Notes: generated from the letters alone by a model not told the origin. A DNA stretch of 64,000 bases from Sphingomonas sp. BGYR3 (GCF_025153455.1 NZ_JANZNT010000001.1:744001-808000); one strand, 5' to 3'. Shown: positions 43,571 through 53,353, counted from the stretch's first letter. Numbers and translations are program-made.

Positions 43571-44550
43571 CGATGCTCGACCTGAACGCACTGCGCGACG
43601 AAGCGGCCCATGAGCCCGATCCGGTCCACACCGGCGAGGTGAAGAAGGAAACGCAGATCATCGCCATTTATGGCAAGGGCGGCAGCGGCAAATCCTTTGC
43701 GCTCGCCAACCTGAGCTACATGATGGCGCAGCAGGGCAAGCGCGTGCTGCTGATCGGCTGCGATCCCAAATCCGATACCACCAGCCTGTTGTTCGGCGGC
43801 AAATCGACCCCCTCGATCATCGAGACGTCGAGCGCGAAGAAGCTGGCGGGCGAGGAAATCGGCATAGAGGATGTCTGTTTCCAGCGCGACGGCGTGTTCG
43901 CCATGGAACTGGGCGGGCCAGAGGTTGGCCGTGGCTGCGGCGGACGCGGCATCATCCACGGCTTTGAAACGCTGGAAAAGCTGGGCTTCCACGAATGGGG
44001 CTTTGACTATGTCCTGCTCGACTTCCTGGGCGACGTGGTCTGTGGCGGCTTCGGCCTGCCGATTGCCCGTGACATGTGCCAGAAGGTGATCGTGGTCGCA
44101 TCCAACGACCTGCAATCGCTGTATGTCGCCAACAATGTCTGCAAGGCGGTGGAATATTTCCGCCGCATGGGCGGCAATGTCGGCGTGGCCGGCATGATCC
44201 TGAACAAGGATGACGGCACGGGCGAGGCCAATGCCTTTGCCGAAGCGGTCGGCATTCCGGTGCTGACGGCGATCCCGGCGAACGAGGATATTCGCCGCAA
44301 ATCGGCCAATTACCAGATCATCGGAATGCCCGGAGGCGAATGGGGTTCGCTGTTCGAACAGCTGGCCGAAAATGTCGCTACCGCCCCGCCGCTGCAGCCA
44401 AAGCCGCTGGATCAGGACGGGCTGCTCGGCCTGTTCTCCCCCGACGATGTCGGCGGATCGGTGAAGCTGGTCCCGGCGACCCAGGCCGATATGCGCGGCG
44501 GCACCTATGCCACCAAGCCGTCGCTGGAGGTCATTTATGACGCGGTGTAA
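43567..44550 (+). CDS. bchX: Chlorophyllide a reductase iron protein BchX
   Basis: 327 residues, a NifH-like ATPase that passes electrons to BchYZ to reduce the C7=C8 bond of chlorophyllide a. The P-loop is GKGGSGKS at 36-43. Switch region IGCDPKSDTTSLLFGG is intact, and the [4Fe-4S] ligands are Cys124 (GRGCGGRG) and Cys159 (DVVCGGFG). The GTG at 43567 overlaps the bchC stop and is preferred; an ATG follows two codons later. It is 3 nt before bchY. Confidence 0.97.
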   Translation: MTMLDLNALRDEAAHEPDPVHTGEVKKETQIIAIYGKGGSGKSFALANLSYMMAQQGKRVLLIGCDPKSDTTSLLFGGKSTPSIIETSSAKKLAGEEIGIEDVCFQRDGVFAMELGGPEVGRGCGGRGIIHGFETLEKLGFHEWGFDYVLLDFLGDVVCGGFGLPIARDMCQKVIVVASNDLQSLYVANNVCKAVEYFRRMGGNVGVAGMILNKDDGTGEANAFAEAVGIPVLTAIPANEDIRRKSANYQIIGMPGGEWGSLFEQLAENVATAPPLQPKPLDQDGLLGLFSPDDVGGSVKLVPATQADMRGGTYATKPSLEVIYDAV

Positions 44551-44553
44551 GGC

Positions 44554-46062
44554 ATGACCGGCCCGGCAGCCACCGACCGCGCGCCCGATCGCATCGATCT
44601 GGGCGGCTGTTCAAGCAGCGACACGCTGCGCGAAGCCGCACGCGCGGCGGGCAAGAGCGATGTGCTCGATCAATATGCCACCGATTATCCGGTGGGGCCC
44701 CATGACCAGCCGCAATCCATGTGCCCTGCATTCGGATCGCTGCGCGTCGGCCTTCGCATGCGGCGCACGGCGACCGTGCTGTCGGGTTCGGCTTGCTGCG
44801 TCTATGGTCTGACCTTCACCGCCCATTTCTATGGCGCGCGGCGCAGCGTCGGCTATGTCCCGTTCAGTTCCGAAACGCTGGTGACGGGCAAGCTGTTCGA
44901 GGACATCAAGGAAGCCGTCGAACAGCTCGCCGATCCCGAAAAGCTCGACACGATCATCGTCACCAACCTGTGCGTCCCAACCGCCAGCGGCGTGCCGCTG
45001 CGGCTGCTGCCGGATTCGATCAATGGCGTGCGGGTCATCGGCATCGACGTGCCCGGTTTCGGCGTGCCCACCCATGCGGAGGCCAAGGACGTCCTGTCCG
45101 GCGCGATGCTACGCTATGCCCGGCTGGAGGCAGAGCAAGGGCCGGTTGCCGCGCCCCATGCCCTGCCCGACCGGCCCAGCATCCCCTTGCTGGGCGAGAT
45201 GTTTCCGGCCGATCCGATGGGCATCGGCCTGATGCTGGAACCGATGGGCCTGGCCGCCGGACCTGTGGTGCCGGTGCGCGAATGGCGGGAGCTGTATGCC
45301 GCGCTGGACGGCGCAGCGATTGCCGCCATCCACCCGTTCTACACCGCCAGCATCCGCGAGTTTCAGGCCGCGGGCCGTACCGTGATCGGTTCCGCCCCCG
45401 TCGGTGTCGACGGCACGGCCGCCTGGCTGGATGCGGTCGGCGCCGCGTGCGGCGTGGCGCAAAGCGCGACGGATGCGGCCAAGAACCGATTCCTGCCTGC
45501 CATCGCGGCGGCATTGGCCGCAACGCCGATCCGGGGCCGGATTACCGTTTCGGGCTATGAAGGGTCCGAACTGCTGGTCGCCCGACTGCTGACCGAAAGC
45601 GGCGCCGAAGTGCCCTATGTCGGCACCGCCTGTCCGCGCACCCCCTGGTCCGAGGCGGACCGTCAGTGGCTGGAGGCACGCGGCACCCGCATCGTCTATC
45701 GCGCCAGCCTGGAACAGGACATTGCTGCGGTCGAAGAATTCCACCCCGATCTTGCCATCGGCACGACACCCGTCGTTCAGCACGCCAAGGCGCGCGCCAT
45801 CCCGGCGCTGTATTTCACCAACCTGATTTCCGCCCGGCCGCTGATGGGCGTTGCCGGTGCAGGCAGCCTGGCCACGGTCATCAATGCCGCCATCGGCAAT
45901 CAGGCGCGGTTCGACCGGATGCGCGATTTCTTCGATGGTGTCGGCACGGGCCATGCCACCGGGATCTGGACGGAAACCCCGACCGACCGGCCGAAGTTCA
46001 AGGCGATGAACGCCGCCCGCAATGCGGCCGCGGCCAGGGCAGCGGAGGCCATCGGGTCATGA
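44554..46062 (+). CDS. bchY: Chlorophyllide a reductase subunit BchY
   Basis: 502 residues of the NifD/BchN-like family, one half of the BchYZ catalytic tetramer. Cysteines that can hold the cluster are in [23 protein letters not shown] and [13 protein letters not shown]. The segments [20 protein letters not shown] and [20 protein letters not shown] are family typical. It starts 3 nt after bchX, and its stop overlaps bchZ by 4 nt (ATGA), which would keep the subunits in balanced amounts. Confidence 0.96.
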   Translation: MTGPAATDRAPDRIDLGGCSSSDTLREAARAAGKSDVLDQYATDYPVGPHDQPQSMCPAFGSLRVGLRMRRTATVLSGSACCVYGLTFTAHFYGARRSVGYVPFSSETLVTGKLFEDIKEAVEQLADPEKLDTIIVTNLCVPTASGVPLRLLPDSINGVRVIGIDVPGFGVPTHAEAKDVLSGAMLRYARLEAEQGPVAAPHALPDRPSIPLLGEMFPADPMGIGLMLEPMGLAAGPVVPVREWRELYAALDGAAIAAIHPFYTASIREFQAAGRTVIGSAPVGVDGTAAWLDAVGAACGVAQSATDAAKNRFLPAIAAALAATPIRGRITVSGYEGSELLVARLLTESGAEVPYVGTACPRTPWSEADRQWLEARGTRIVYRASLEQDIAAVEEFHPDLAIGTTPVVQHAKARAIPALYFTNLISARPLMGVAGAGSLATVINAAIGNQARFDRMRDFFDGVGTGHATGIWTETPTDRPKFKAMNAARNAAAARAAEAIGS

Positions 46063-47504
46063 CGCTGATCCTCGATCACGACCGCGCGGGCGGTTACTGG
46101 GGCGCGGTCTACGCCTTTACCGCGGTCAAGGGATTGCAGGTGATTATCGACGGCCCGGTGGGCTGCGAAAACCTGCCCGTCACGTCGGTGCTGCATTACA
46201 CGGACGGCCTGCCGCCGCATGAATTGCCCATCGTCGTCACTGGCCTGGGCGAGGAAGAGCTGGGCAAGACCGGCACTGAGGCTGCGATGAAACGCGCCTG
46301 GAAAACGCTGGACCCCGATCTGCCCGCCGTGGTCGTGACGGGATCGATTTCCGAGATGATCGGCGGCGGGGTGACGCCCCAGGGCACGAACATCCGCCGG
46401 TTCCTGCCGCGCACGATCGACGAGGATCAGTGGCAGGCCGCCGACCGGGCGCTGTCCTGGCTGTGGACCGAGTTCGGGCCGAAAAAGCTGCCCAAGCCGG
46501 CCGAGCCGAAGGAAGGCGAGCGGCCGCGGATCAACATCATCGGCCCGGCCTATGGCGCATTCAACATGCCCAGCGATCTGGCCGAAATCCGCCGTCTGGT
46601 CGAAGGGATCGGGTGCGAGGTCAATATGGTGTTCCCGCTGGGCACCCACCTGGCCGATATCCATCGTCTGGCGCTCGGCGCGGTCAATATCTGCATGTAC
46701 CGCGAATATGGCCGCAACCTGTGCGAAATGCTGGACCGGCCGTATCTGCAGGCACCGATCGGGCTGGATTCCACCACCCGGTTCCTGCGTCAGCTGGGCG
46801 AATTGACCGGGCTGGACCCCGAACCGTTCATCGAACGGGAAAAGCATACGACGATCAAGCCGCTGTGGGACCTGTGGCGTTCGGTCACCCAGGATTTCTT
46901 TGGCACGGCCAGCTTTGGCATCGTTGCCACCGACACCTATGCCCGCGGCATCCGCAAGTTCCTTGAGGACGATATGGGCCTGCCCTGTTCGTTCGCATTC
47001 GGGCGCAAGGCGGGGGTGAAGCCGGACAATCAGGCCGTCCGCGACGCGATTGCCGCCAATCCGCCGCTGATCGTGTTCGGCAGCTATAACGAACGGATGT
47101 ACATGGCCGAGGCAGGAACGCCCGGCGTGTTCATCCCGGCCAGCTTTCCGGGCGCGGCGATCCGGCGCCACACCGGCACGCCGTTCATGGGCTATTCCGG
47201 CGCGACCTATCTGGTTCAGGAAGTGTGCAATGCGCTGTTCGACGCGCTGTTCCACATCCTGCCGCTGTCCACCCGCATGGATGCGGGCACGGCGACCCCC
47301 GCCCGGCGCGAGGCTGCGCTGCGCTGGGACGGCGAGGCCAAGGCAAAGCTGGATGCGATCGTCGAGGCACAGCCCGTGCTTGTCCGCATTTCCGCGGCAA
47401 AGAACCTGCGCGATGCGGCCGAGCGGTCCGCCCGGCGCGCCGGCGAAGATCATGTGTCGGCCGACCGGCTGGCCGCAACGATGCTGGAAGGGGCTGGCCG
47501 ATGA
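46059..47504 (+). CDS. bchZ: Chlorophyllide a reductase subunit BchZ
   Basis: 481 residues of the NifK/BchB-like family, partner of BchY. The N-terminus [20 protein letters not shown], the [20 protein letters not shown] cysteine region, [20 protein letters not shown] and the C-terminal [20 protein letters not shown] are characteristic. It is translationally coupled to bchY upstream. Its stop overlaps the ATG of a 49-codon ORF by 4 nt, continuing the coupled chain into the puf genes. Confidence 0.97.
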   Translation: MTLILDHDRAGGYWGAVYAFTAVKGLQVIIDGPVGCENLPVTSVLHYTDGLPPHELPIVVTGLGEEELGKTGTEAAMKRAWKTLDPDLPAVVVTGSISEMIGGGVTPQGTNIRRFLPRTIDEDQWQAADRALSWLWTEFGPKKLPKPAEPKEGERPRINIIGPAYGAFNMPSDLAEIRRLVEGIGCEVNMVFPLGTHLADIHRLALGAVNICMYREYGRNLCEMLDRPYLQAPIGLDSTTRFLRQLGELTGLDPEPFIEREKHTTIKPLWDLWRSVTQDFFGTASFGIVATDTYARGIRKFLEDDMGLPCSFAFGRKAGVKPDNQAVRDAIAANPPLIVFGSYNERMYMAEAGTPGVFIPASFPGAAIRRHTGTPFMGYSGATYLVQEVCNALFDALFHILPLSTRMDAGTATPARREAALRWDGEAKAKLDAIVEAQPVLVRISAAKNLRDAAERSARRAGEDHVSADRLAATMLEGAGR

Positions 47505-47650
47505 TCCGCGCCGCCCCCGCCCCACGCCACTCATCCGGCGCATCGCCGGATGTCACGATCCTTTTGCAGCATTTGGACGCTGCTGGAGGGGCCGCCCGGG
47601 AGAGCCGCGTGTTGCAGCTCGTTGGGGCAAGGTTGGAGGATGAATCATGA
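47501..47650 (+). CDS. 49-codon ORF in the pufQ position, coupled to bchZ and pufB
   Basis: ATG 47501 overlaps the bchZ stop by 4 nt (ATGA), and its own TGA (47648-47650) overlaps the pufB ATG by 4 nt (ATGA again). The peptide begins [17 protein letters not shown], continues with a helix-prone stretch ([18 protein letters not shown]) and ends [13 protein letters not shown]. In Rhodobacter this place is taken by pufQ, which encodes a membrane protein; no membrane helix is visible here and no PufQ likeness. Either it is a translated leader that couples pufB expression to bchZ, or a real small protein. The double overlap is the main argument; the sequence itself is not family-like. Confidence 0.5.
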   Translation: MIRAAPAPRHSSGASPDVTILLQHLDAAGGAARESRVLQLVGARLEDES

Positions 47651-47874
47651 GCGAAACTGAACGCTTTGGACCCGGGGCGTATCTCACTCCGGAAGAAGCA
47701 AAAGAATTTCACAAGATCTTCGTGAGCAGCTTTATCGGCTTCACCGTCGTGGCGATCATCGCCCACGTGCTGGTGTGGTCGTGGCGGCCCTGGCTGCCGA
47801 GTGTCAACGGCTATGCGATGCTGCATGACGCGACCCAGGTCGCCAGCGTCGCCCTCACGTCAATGCTGGCATAA
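47647..47874 (+). CDS. pufB: Light-harvesting 1 beta polypeptide PufB
   Basis: 75 residues. The N-terminal part [20 protein letters not shown], the membrane helix with His40 in [11 protein letters not shown] as the bacteriochlorophyll ligand, and WRPWLP at the interface are typical LH1-beta features. After WRPW the chain runs on for about 26 more residues ([20 protein letters not shown]), longer than the 46-50 residues usual for Rhodobacter. GGAGG lies about 8 nt before the ATG. It is the first of pufBALM. Confidence 0.94.
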   Translation: MSETERFGPGAYLTPEEAKEFHKIFVSSFIGFTVVAIIAHVLVWSWRPWLPSVNGYAMLHDATQVASVALTSMLA

Positions 47875-47888
47875 AGGGAGACGACATC

Positions 47889-48062
47889 ATGTGGAGACTT
47901 TGGCTCATTTTCGATCCGCGCAGGACCCTGGTCGCTCTGGCGATCTTCCTCTTCGTCCTGGCGCTGCTGATCCATTTCATCCTGTTGAGCACCGATCGCT
48001 TCAACTGGATCGAAGGACCGAAGACCGCACAGGCAGTGGCGACCGCTCCGGCGGCGACCTGA
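47889..48062 (+). CDS. pufA: Light-harvesting 1 alpha polypeptide PufA
   Basis: 57 residues. The N-terminus [20 protein letters not shown] and the helix with His29 ([12 protein letters not shown]) ligating bacteriochlorophyll, then RFNW, are classical for LH1-alpha. It starts 14 nt after pufB with AGGGAG upstream. A GC-rich stem-loop (48078-48105) follows in the gap before pufL and could stabilise the pufBA part of the mRNA, which is needed in excess over pufLM. Confidence 0.95.
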   Translation: MWRLWLIFDPRRTLVALAIFLFVLALLIHFILLSTDRFNWIEGPKTAQAVATAPAAT

Positions 48063-48077
48063 CTTGCGCGAACCCGC

Positions 48078-48105
48078 CCGGGGAAGGCGGCGCCACGCGC
48101 CCCGG
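48078..48105 (+). other. Intercistronic stem-loop between pufA and pufL
   Basis: CCGGGG (48078-48083) can pair with CCCCGG (48100-48105), with a further GGCG/CGCC pair inside. In Rhodobacter a hairpin at this place protects pufBA mRNA from decay. The same role is inferred here. Confidence 0.5.
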
Positions 48106-48170
48106 CCCCGGGATGGGCATGACAGCGATTTCCTCAGGATGGCCATCAGGATGGATGGCAGGGGTGTGCG

Positions 48171-48995
48171 ATGGCACTGCTAAGCTTCGAAAGAAAGTAC
48201 CGCGTTCGCGGCGGTACACTGGTCGGCGGGGATCTGTTCGACTTCTGGGTCGGACCGTTTTATGTCGGCTTTTTCGGCGTCACGACCGCGATTTTTTCAA
48301 TCCTCGGTACGGCGCTGATCCTGTACGCGGCTTCGCAGGGCAATACCTGGAACCCGTGGCTTATTTCCATCGAGCCGCCGGCCATTGATTATGGCCTGGG
48401 CTTTGCGCCGCTGAACAAGGGCGGGTTTTGGCAGATCATCACGATTTGCGCGACGGGGGCGTTCGTTTCCTGGGCGCTGCGCGAGGTGGAAATCTGTCGA
48501 AAGCTTGGCATGGGCTATCATGTGCCGATCGCGTTCGGCGTTGCGGTTCTGGCGTATGTCACGCTGGTCATCGTGCGGCCCGTGCTGATGGGCGCATGGG
48601 GATATGGCTTTCCCTACGGCATCTTCAGCCATCTGAACTGGGTGTCGAACACGGGCTATGCCTATGTGAACTTCCATTACAATCCGGCGCACATGATCGC
48701 AGTGTCGTTCTTCTTCACGACCTGCCTTGCGCTGGCGCTGCACGGATCGCTGATCCTGTCGGCGGTGAACCCGGCCAAGGGCACGCCGGTCAAGACGCCG
48801 GAATATGAAGACACGTTCTTCCGCGATTTCATCGGCTATTCGGTCGGCACCATCGGCATCCACCGCGTCGGCCTGTTCCTGGCGCTCAGCGCCGGGTTCT
48901 GGAGCGCGGTCTGCATCGTGATCGCCGGGCCGCTTTATGCGGGCAGCTGGCCCGAATGGTGGGAATGGTGGCGCAACATTCCGATCTGGTCTTAA
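48171..48995 (+). CDS. pufL: Photosynthetic reaction centre L subunit
   Basis: 274 residues with five membrane helices. Cofactor ligands appear one position later than in Rhodobacter numbering: His154 and His174 (bacteriochlorophylls), His191 and His231 (non-haem iron). [20 protein letters not shown] and [17 protein letters not shown] are diagnostic. It binds half of the special pair and the active-branch pigments. It follows the puf hairpin and precedes pufM by 16 nt. Confidence 0.98.
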   Translation: MALLSFERKYRVRGGTLVGGDLFDFWVGPFYVGFFGVTTAIFSILGTALILYAASQGNTWNPWLISIEPPAIDYGLGFAPLNKGGFWQIITICATGAFVSWALREVEICRKLGMGYHVPIAFGVAVLAYVTLVIVRPVLMGAWGYGFPYGIFSHLNWVSNTGYAYVNFHYNPAHMIAVSFFFTTCLALALHGSLILSAVNPAKGTPVKTPEYEDTFFRDFIGYSVGTIGIHRVGLFLALSAGFWSAVCIVIAGPLYAGSWPEWWEWWRNIPIWS

Positions 48996-49011
48996 GGGGG
49001 AGGATACGGCC

Positions 49012-49938
49012 ATGCCGCGTTATCAAAACATCTTCACGCAAATCCAGCTGACCAGCCCCCCGGAAATGGGCATGCACCTGCCCCCCGGCGACGAGCCGCG
49101 GGTGGCGATGACCGGCGCAAGCTACTGGATGGGCAAGTTCGGTCAGGCGCAGATCGGCCCGATCTATCTGGGCTGGCTTGGCCTTGCCTCGCTGCTGTTC
49201 GGCTTCCTGGCCATCGAGATCATCGGGTTCAACATGGCCGCGTCGGTCAACTGGGATCCGCTGGAGTTCGTCCGGCAGTTCTTCTGGCTGGGCCTTGCCC
49301 CGCCGGCGGCCGAATATGGCTTCACCCCCTTTGTCCCGCTGGACAAGGGCGGCTGGTGGATCCTGGCGGGCTTTTTCCTGACCATCTCCATCCTGCTGTG
49401 GTGGGCGCGCAGCTATCGCCGGGCAAAGGCGCTTGGCATGGGCACCCACGTCGCCTGGGCGTTTGCCGGTGCGATCTGGCTGTATCTGGTGCTGGGGTTC
49501 ATCCGCCCCTTCTTCCTGGGCAGCTGGGCCGAAGCCGTGCCGTTCGGGATTTTCCCGCACCTGGAATGGACGAACAACTTCTCGCTGCAATACGGGAACC
49601 TGTTCTACAATCCGTTCCACGCGCTTTCGATCGTGTTCCTCTATGGCTCGGCCCTGCTGTTCGCCATGCACGGCGCGACCATCCTGGCGGTGGGCCGGTA
49701 TGGCGGCGAGCGCGAGCTGGAACAGATCACCGACCGCGGCACGGCATCGGAACGCGCCGGCCTGTTCTGGCGCTGGACCATGGGCTTCAACGCCACGATG
49801 GAATCGATCCATCGCTGGGCCTGGTGGTTTGCGGTGCTGACGACCGTGACGGGCGGCATCGGCATCCTGTTGACCGGTACGGTGGTCGACAACTGGTATC
49901 TGTGGGCGATCGAGCACGGCTACGCGCCGGAATACTGA
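49012..49938 (+). CDS. pufM: Photosynthetic reaction centre M subunit
   Basis: 308 residues with five membrane helices. Ligands are again offset by one from Rhodobacter: His203 (special pair), His220, Glu235 and His267 (iron). [20 protein letters not shown] and [17 protein letters not shown] are the usual marker segments for pufM typing. ATG 49012 has GGGGGAGG upstream. It is the last puf gene; two terminators follow and no pufC is present. Confidence 0.98.
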   Translation: MPRYQNIFTQIQLTSPPEMGMHLPPGDEPRVAMTGASYWMGKFGQAQIGPIYLGWLGLASLLFGFLAIEIIGFNMAASVNWDPLEFVRQFFWLGLAPPAAEYGFTPFVPLDKGGWWILAGFFLTISILLWWARSYRRAKALGMGTHVAWAFAGAIWLYLVLGFIRPFFLGSWAEAVPFGIFPHLEWTNNFSLQYGNLFYNPFHALSIVFLYGSALLFAMHGATILAVGRYGGERELEQITDRGTASERAGLFWRWTMGFNATMESIHRWAWWFAVLTTVTGGIGILLTGTVVDNWYLWAIEHGYAPEY

Positions 49939-49957
49939 TCGCGAACGAAGTCCCCCC

Positions 49958-49980
49958 GGTCGCCACGTTGGCGACCTTTC
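49958..49980 (+). terminator. First terminator after pufM
   Basis: GGTCGCCA (49958-49965) and TGGCGACC (49969-49976) form a perfect 8-bp stem with a 3-nt loop, followed by TTTC. It lies 19 nt after the pufM stop. Confidence 0.7.
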
Positions 49981-49984
49981 CCGG

Positions 49985-50013
49985 GAAGCCCGGTCGGAAA
50001 CGGCCGGGCTTTT
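49985..50013 (+). terminator. Second terminator after pufM
   Basis: AAGCCCGGTC (49986-49995) pairs with GGCCGGGCTT (50002-50011; one G-T pair) around a 6-nt loop and runs into TTTT. With the hairpin just upstream it closes the puf operon. Confidence 0.85.
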
Positions 50014-50071
50014 CGCTGTCTGAGGGATAGGGGCAGCGGCCAGCCCCCCGCATCTGTCTGGCGAAGGACGA

Positions 50072-50338
50072 TCAGCCCCGCATCCGGCGCCCGAGCATCC
50101 GGCGGCGGCGAAGGTCGATCAGATGGACCGGAAAAGCGAGCGCCAGCGGCACCGCGATCCATGGCCAGGCCCATCCGGTCAGCGCCGCGCGCAGGCCCAG
50201 CATCATCAGCACGGCAGGAAGCAGCGCGGGCAGGATATTGCTCAGGCGCTGGCCGCGATGCCTCAACCAGACCGCCTCAACCACCAGAACGGCCAGCACG
50301 ATGTCGACCGCATGGCCGCTGGTAAACAGCGCCTGCAT
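50072..50338 (-). CDS. Small membrane protein next to tspO (88 aa)
   Basis: I do not recognise a family. The 88 residues from ATG 50338 contain about three hydrophobic helices (AVDIVLAVLVVEAVWL, ILPALLPAVLMMLGLRAAL, WPWIAVPLALAFPVHLID) and end in a strongly basic tail (RRRRMLGRRMRG). The start lies 7 nt after the tspO stop, so it is the last gene of the bchG-bchP-tspO series. Its place suggests a role tied to pigment or tetrapyrrole handling. The frame extends upward into tspO but the ATG after the tspO stop is favoured. Confidence 0.7.
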   Translation of the reverse strand: MQALFTSGHAVDIVLAVLVVEAVWLRHRGQRLSNILPALLPAVLMMLGLRAALTGWAWPWIAVPLALAFPVHLIDLRRRRMLGRRMRG

Positions 50339-50345
50339 GGCCCGA

Positions 50346-50828
50346 TCAGGCAAAGGGACCGTTGAGCTGGACCACCTGATAATTAAGGGCGCCGGCAATC
50401 GTCACCCAGATCAGGTACGGGACCAGCAATGCCGCCGCCCCTTTCGAAAAGCGGCCGCAGAACAGGATCAGCGCCAGGATCGACAGCCACAGCGCCGCCA
50501 GTTCGTACAGCGCCAGATCAGGGCGGTGCATCCGAAAGAACAGGAAGCTCCAGCCCAGATTGAGAAAGCCGTTCAGCGCGAACAGGCCGATGGCAATTTC
50601 CGCATCGCGGCGCGTCGGGGCGGTCTGCCACATCCGCACGCCGGCCAGCGCGATCATGGCAAAGATCGCGGTCCAGATGATGCCGAACGCATAGCCGGGC
50701 GGCGCCCAGTCCGGTTGGCGCAGCGCATAGTACCATTCATCCAGAACGGTCAGCGTGCCCCCGACAAGGGCCGTGACCAGGGCGAGCGATCCGGCGATGA
50801 CGATCGGAAAAAGGGCTGCCCTGCTCAT
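50346..50828 (-). CDS. tspO: Tryptophan-rich sensory protein TspO
   Basis: 160 residues with five membrane helices of the TspO/MBR family. LRQPDWAPPGYAFGIIWTAI, NLGWSFLFFRMHRPDLAL and the final VPYLIWVTIAGALNYQVVQL are its core motifs. In Rhodobacter TspO binds porphyrins and tunes photosynthesis genes with oxygen. It starts 6 nt after the bchP stop and is therefore part of the bchG-bchP operon. Confidence 0.95.
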   Translation of the reverse strand: MSRAALFPIVIAGSLALVTALVGGTLTVLDEWYYALRQPDWAPPGYAFGIIWTAIFAMIALAGVRMWQTAPTRRDAEIAIGLFALNGFLNLGWSFLFFRMHRPDLALYELAALWLSILALILFCGRFSKGAAALLVPYLIWVTIAGALNYQVVQLNGPFA

Positions 50829-50834
50829 GCCAAC

Positions 50835-52037
50835 CTAGCGTTCCTCGATGGCCCTCAAGCCGAACAAATGGCCAAGATCCTTAAAGAACACGCGGACATG
50901 CGCGAGCGGATCCCGGCGGACCAATTGCTTGTTCATATAGGCTTCCCATGTCAAGCGCTGGACATCGGGATCGGCGCACATCTTGACGAAGCGTTCGCGG
51001 CGCTTGTCGTTGCGGTACCAGAAATACTGCATGATCCCCAGGATCCAGAACACCCGGCCATGGGCCTTCATGAAGGTGCGCCGGGCACCGCGGAGCATCC
51101 GCGCATCGCCGGTTTCCAGGAATCGATGCACGGCATCGGCCCCCATCCGGCCGGCGGTCATGGCGTAATAGATGCCCTCACCCGACGAAGGGGCGACGAC
51201 ACCGGCGGCATCGCCCACGACCAGCGCATTGCGGCCATTGTCCCACCGTTTCAGCGGCTTCATCGGGATGGGCGCGCCCTCTTCGCGCAACGTCTTCCAT
51301 TCCGACAGGCCGGTCTGTTCGCGCAGCACGCGCGTTGCGGCACGCAGGCCAAACCCCTTGTTCGCGCTGCCCAGGCCAATGCTCGCCGTCTTGCCGTGCG
51401 GAAAGATCCAGGCATAGAAATCGGGGGACAGATGCCCCTGATAATAGACGTCGCAGCGGGACGGATCATAATCCTCGACGATGCGATCGGGCACCTCGAC
51501 AATCTCGTGATAGGCAAAGACGCAGGCGACGTCGCCGCCGCCGGGAATGCATTGGCGCGCCACCGCGGATCGCGCGCCATCGGCACCGATCACCGCCCGC
51601 GCGGTCACGGTTTTGGGTTCCGCCCGCCGGTCGGCGCGATAGCGAAGGCGCGCAATCCCGGCGCTGTCGTCCACATCCTCGCACAGGCCGGTCACGCGAA
51701 CCGCGCCGGCCGCCGCCGCACGCTCGCGCAGCCATTCGTCGAACACGTCGCGGTCGACCATCCCGACATAACCGTCGCCGCCGCACGGCATGTCGACGCT
51801 GGTTTCGGACGGCGCGATGATGCGGGCCGATCGCGCGCGGGCGACCATCAGCGAATGGGGAATGTCGAAATCGGCGAGCAACCGGGGCGGGATCGCGCCG
51901 CCGCACGGCTTGGTCCGGCCCGCCTTGTCCAGCAGCATCACCCGGTGCCCGGCCCGTGCCAGTTCATGCGCCGCGGTTGCGCCCGACGGGCCGCCACCGA
52001 CCACGATCACGTCGAAATCATAGCTCGTCTGGGTCAT
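50835..52037 (-). CDS. bchP: Geranylgeranyl diphosphate/bacteriochlorophyll reductase BchP
   Basis: 400 residues of the FAD-dependent geranylgeranyl reductase family. It reduces the geranylgeranyl tail of bacteriochlorophyll to phytyl. The N-terminal VIVVGGGPSGATAAHELARAG nucleotide loop, LDKAGRTKPCGGAIPPRLL, and GDAAGVVAPSSGEGIYYAM are diagnostic. Its start overlaps the stop of the PucC-like gene by 4 nt (ATGA), and tspO follows after 6 nt. Confidence 0.96.
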   Translation of the reverse strand: MTQTSYDFDVIVVGGGPSGATAAHELARAGHRVMLLDKAGRTKPCGGAIPPRLLADFDIPHSLMVARARSARIIAPSETSVDMPCGGDGYVGMVDRDVFDEWLRERAAAAGAVRVTGLCEDVDDSAGIARLRYRADRRAEPKTVTARAVIGADGARSAVARQCIPGGGDVACVFAYHEIVEVPDRIVEDYDPSRCDVYYQGHLSPDFYAWIFPHGKTASIGLGSANKGFGLRAATRVLREQTGLSEWKTLREEGAPIPMKPLKRWDNGRNALVVGDAAGVVAPSSGEGIYYAMTAGRMGADAVHRFLETGDARMLRGARRTFMKAHGRVFWILGIMQYFWYRNDKRRERFVKMCADPDVQRLTWEAYMNKQLVRRDPLAHVRVFFKDLGHLFGLRAIEER

Positions 52038-53353
52038 GTGAACGCTCCCTTCGGCGTCGAGGCGCCCCTTAAGCGGATGCCGACCGCGACCAGCGCAGCG
52101 GCGATGAACATCACGCCTTCAACGGCAAACACGGTGGCAAAGGCGGCGTTGTCCGCGCCCATGGTCCGCATCAGATCAAGGAGCAGCGCACCCAGCAGCC
52201 CGCCGGTGCCAAAGGCGATGGCCTGCGCCGCGCCCCAAACGCCCATCCGCGCGCCCTCGCCCGCGGTCCTGCCATCGCTCGCCATGCTCAGCATTGCGCC
52301 GACCGCCGCCACGGCGAACACGCCATTGGCAACGCCCAGGCAGAAGATATTGGCCGTCAGCGGCCATGCCCTGCCGGTCAGCGCCGCCAGCGCCAGCCCG
52401 GCCAGCATCACGGCAGAGCCAGTGCAGCCCAGCACGATCCACAAGGTGGGGTTGCGGCCATAGCGCCGGGCGTGAAGGGTGCCGCCCGCCCCGGCGATCA
52501 GCATACCCAACAGGATGCCGCCATGCTGCAATCCGGCCAGCTGGGTCGACTGACCCGGCGTCATGTCGAAAACCAGACCCGCAAACGGTTCCAGCACGAG
52601 ATCCTGGATGCTGTAGGCAACCATCGAGATGAACACGAACCCCGTAAAGCGCCACGCGCGCGGATCGGCCCGGATTTCGGCCAGCACCTGACCAAAGGAT
52701 GCGCCCTCCCCCTCGCCCCTTGGCGCGGATAAGGACAGGCTGCGCACCTCCAGCCCGCGAAGGGCGAGCAGCGCGATGGAAAACGCGCACAGCACGACCA
52801 TGCTGGCAACGATCGCCAGCCGGTCCGCCGCGAACGGATCGAGATATTTGCCCGATACCCCCGCCGCAACGACGATCCCGGCAATCATCATGGTCCAGGT
52901 CAGCGCGGCCGCAGCGGGCTTGCGCGCCACCGAAACGCGCGACGCGATCAGGGCGAGCAGCGCCGTGCCCGCCATACCGACGCCAATGCCGATCAGCGTG
53001 AAGCCGAGAATGGCCAGCACCAGCGCGGGGCCATACCATTGCGGGATCAGGATCGTCGCATCGACCGCGATCACCGTGCCCAGCGCCTGAATGCCGAGGC
53101 CCATCATGATCCATGGCGTGCGCCGCGCGGAACGGTCGCTGCGATGTCCCCAGATCGGGCGGGTCAGCTGAACCGCATAATGCCATGCGACCAGCCCGGC
53201 CGGAACCGCCGCCACGACGCCATATTCGACGACCATCACGCGGTTCAGCATGGACGTGGCCAGCATCACCATCGCGCCGATCGCAGCCTGAACCAGGCCC
53301 AGCCGGACGATCGACAGCCAGCCGATCCCCGGGTCGGACGCGCGCGAGGCCAT
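52034..53353 (-). CDS. PucC/Bch2-family MFS protein of the bchG-bchP operon
   Basis: 439 residues with about 12 membrane helices, of the PucC/LhaA/Bch2 (BCD) branch of the major facilitator superfamily. ATSMLNRVMVVEYGVVAAVP, WGHRSDRSARRTPWIMMGLG and VANGVFAVAAVGAMLSMASD are typical. The position between bchG and bchP is that of Rhodobacter ORF428/Bch2, thought to deliver bacteriochlorophyll to the antenna or assembly machinery. ATG 53353 overlaps the bchG stop (TAATG), and the stop overlaps the bchP start. Confidence 0.9.
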   Translation of the reverse strand: MASRASDPGIGWLSIVRLGLVQAAIGAMVMLATSMLNRVMVVEYGVVAAVPAGLVAWHYAVQLTRPIWGHRSDRSARRTPWIMMGLGIQALGTVIAVDATILIPQWYGPALVLAILGFTLIGIGVGMAGTALLALIASRVSVARKPAAAALTWTMMIAGIVVAAGVSGKYLDPFAADRLAIVASMVVLCAFSIALLALRGLEVRSLSLSAPRGEGEGASFGQVLAEIRADPRAWRFTGFVFISMVAYSIQDLVLEPFAGLVFDMTPGQSTQLAGLQHGGILLGMLIAGAGGTLHARRYGRNPTLWIVLGCTGSAVMLAGLALAALTGRAWPLTANIFCLGVANGVFAVAAVGAMLSMASDGRTAGEGARMGVWGAAQAIAFGTGGLLGALLLDLMRTMGADNAAFATVFAVEGVMFIAAALVAVGIRLRGASTPKGAFT

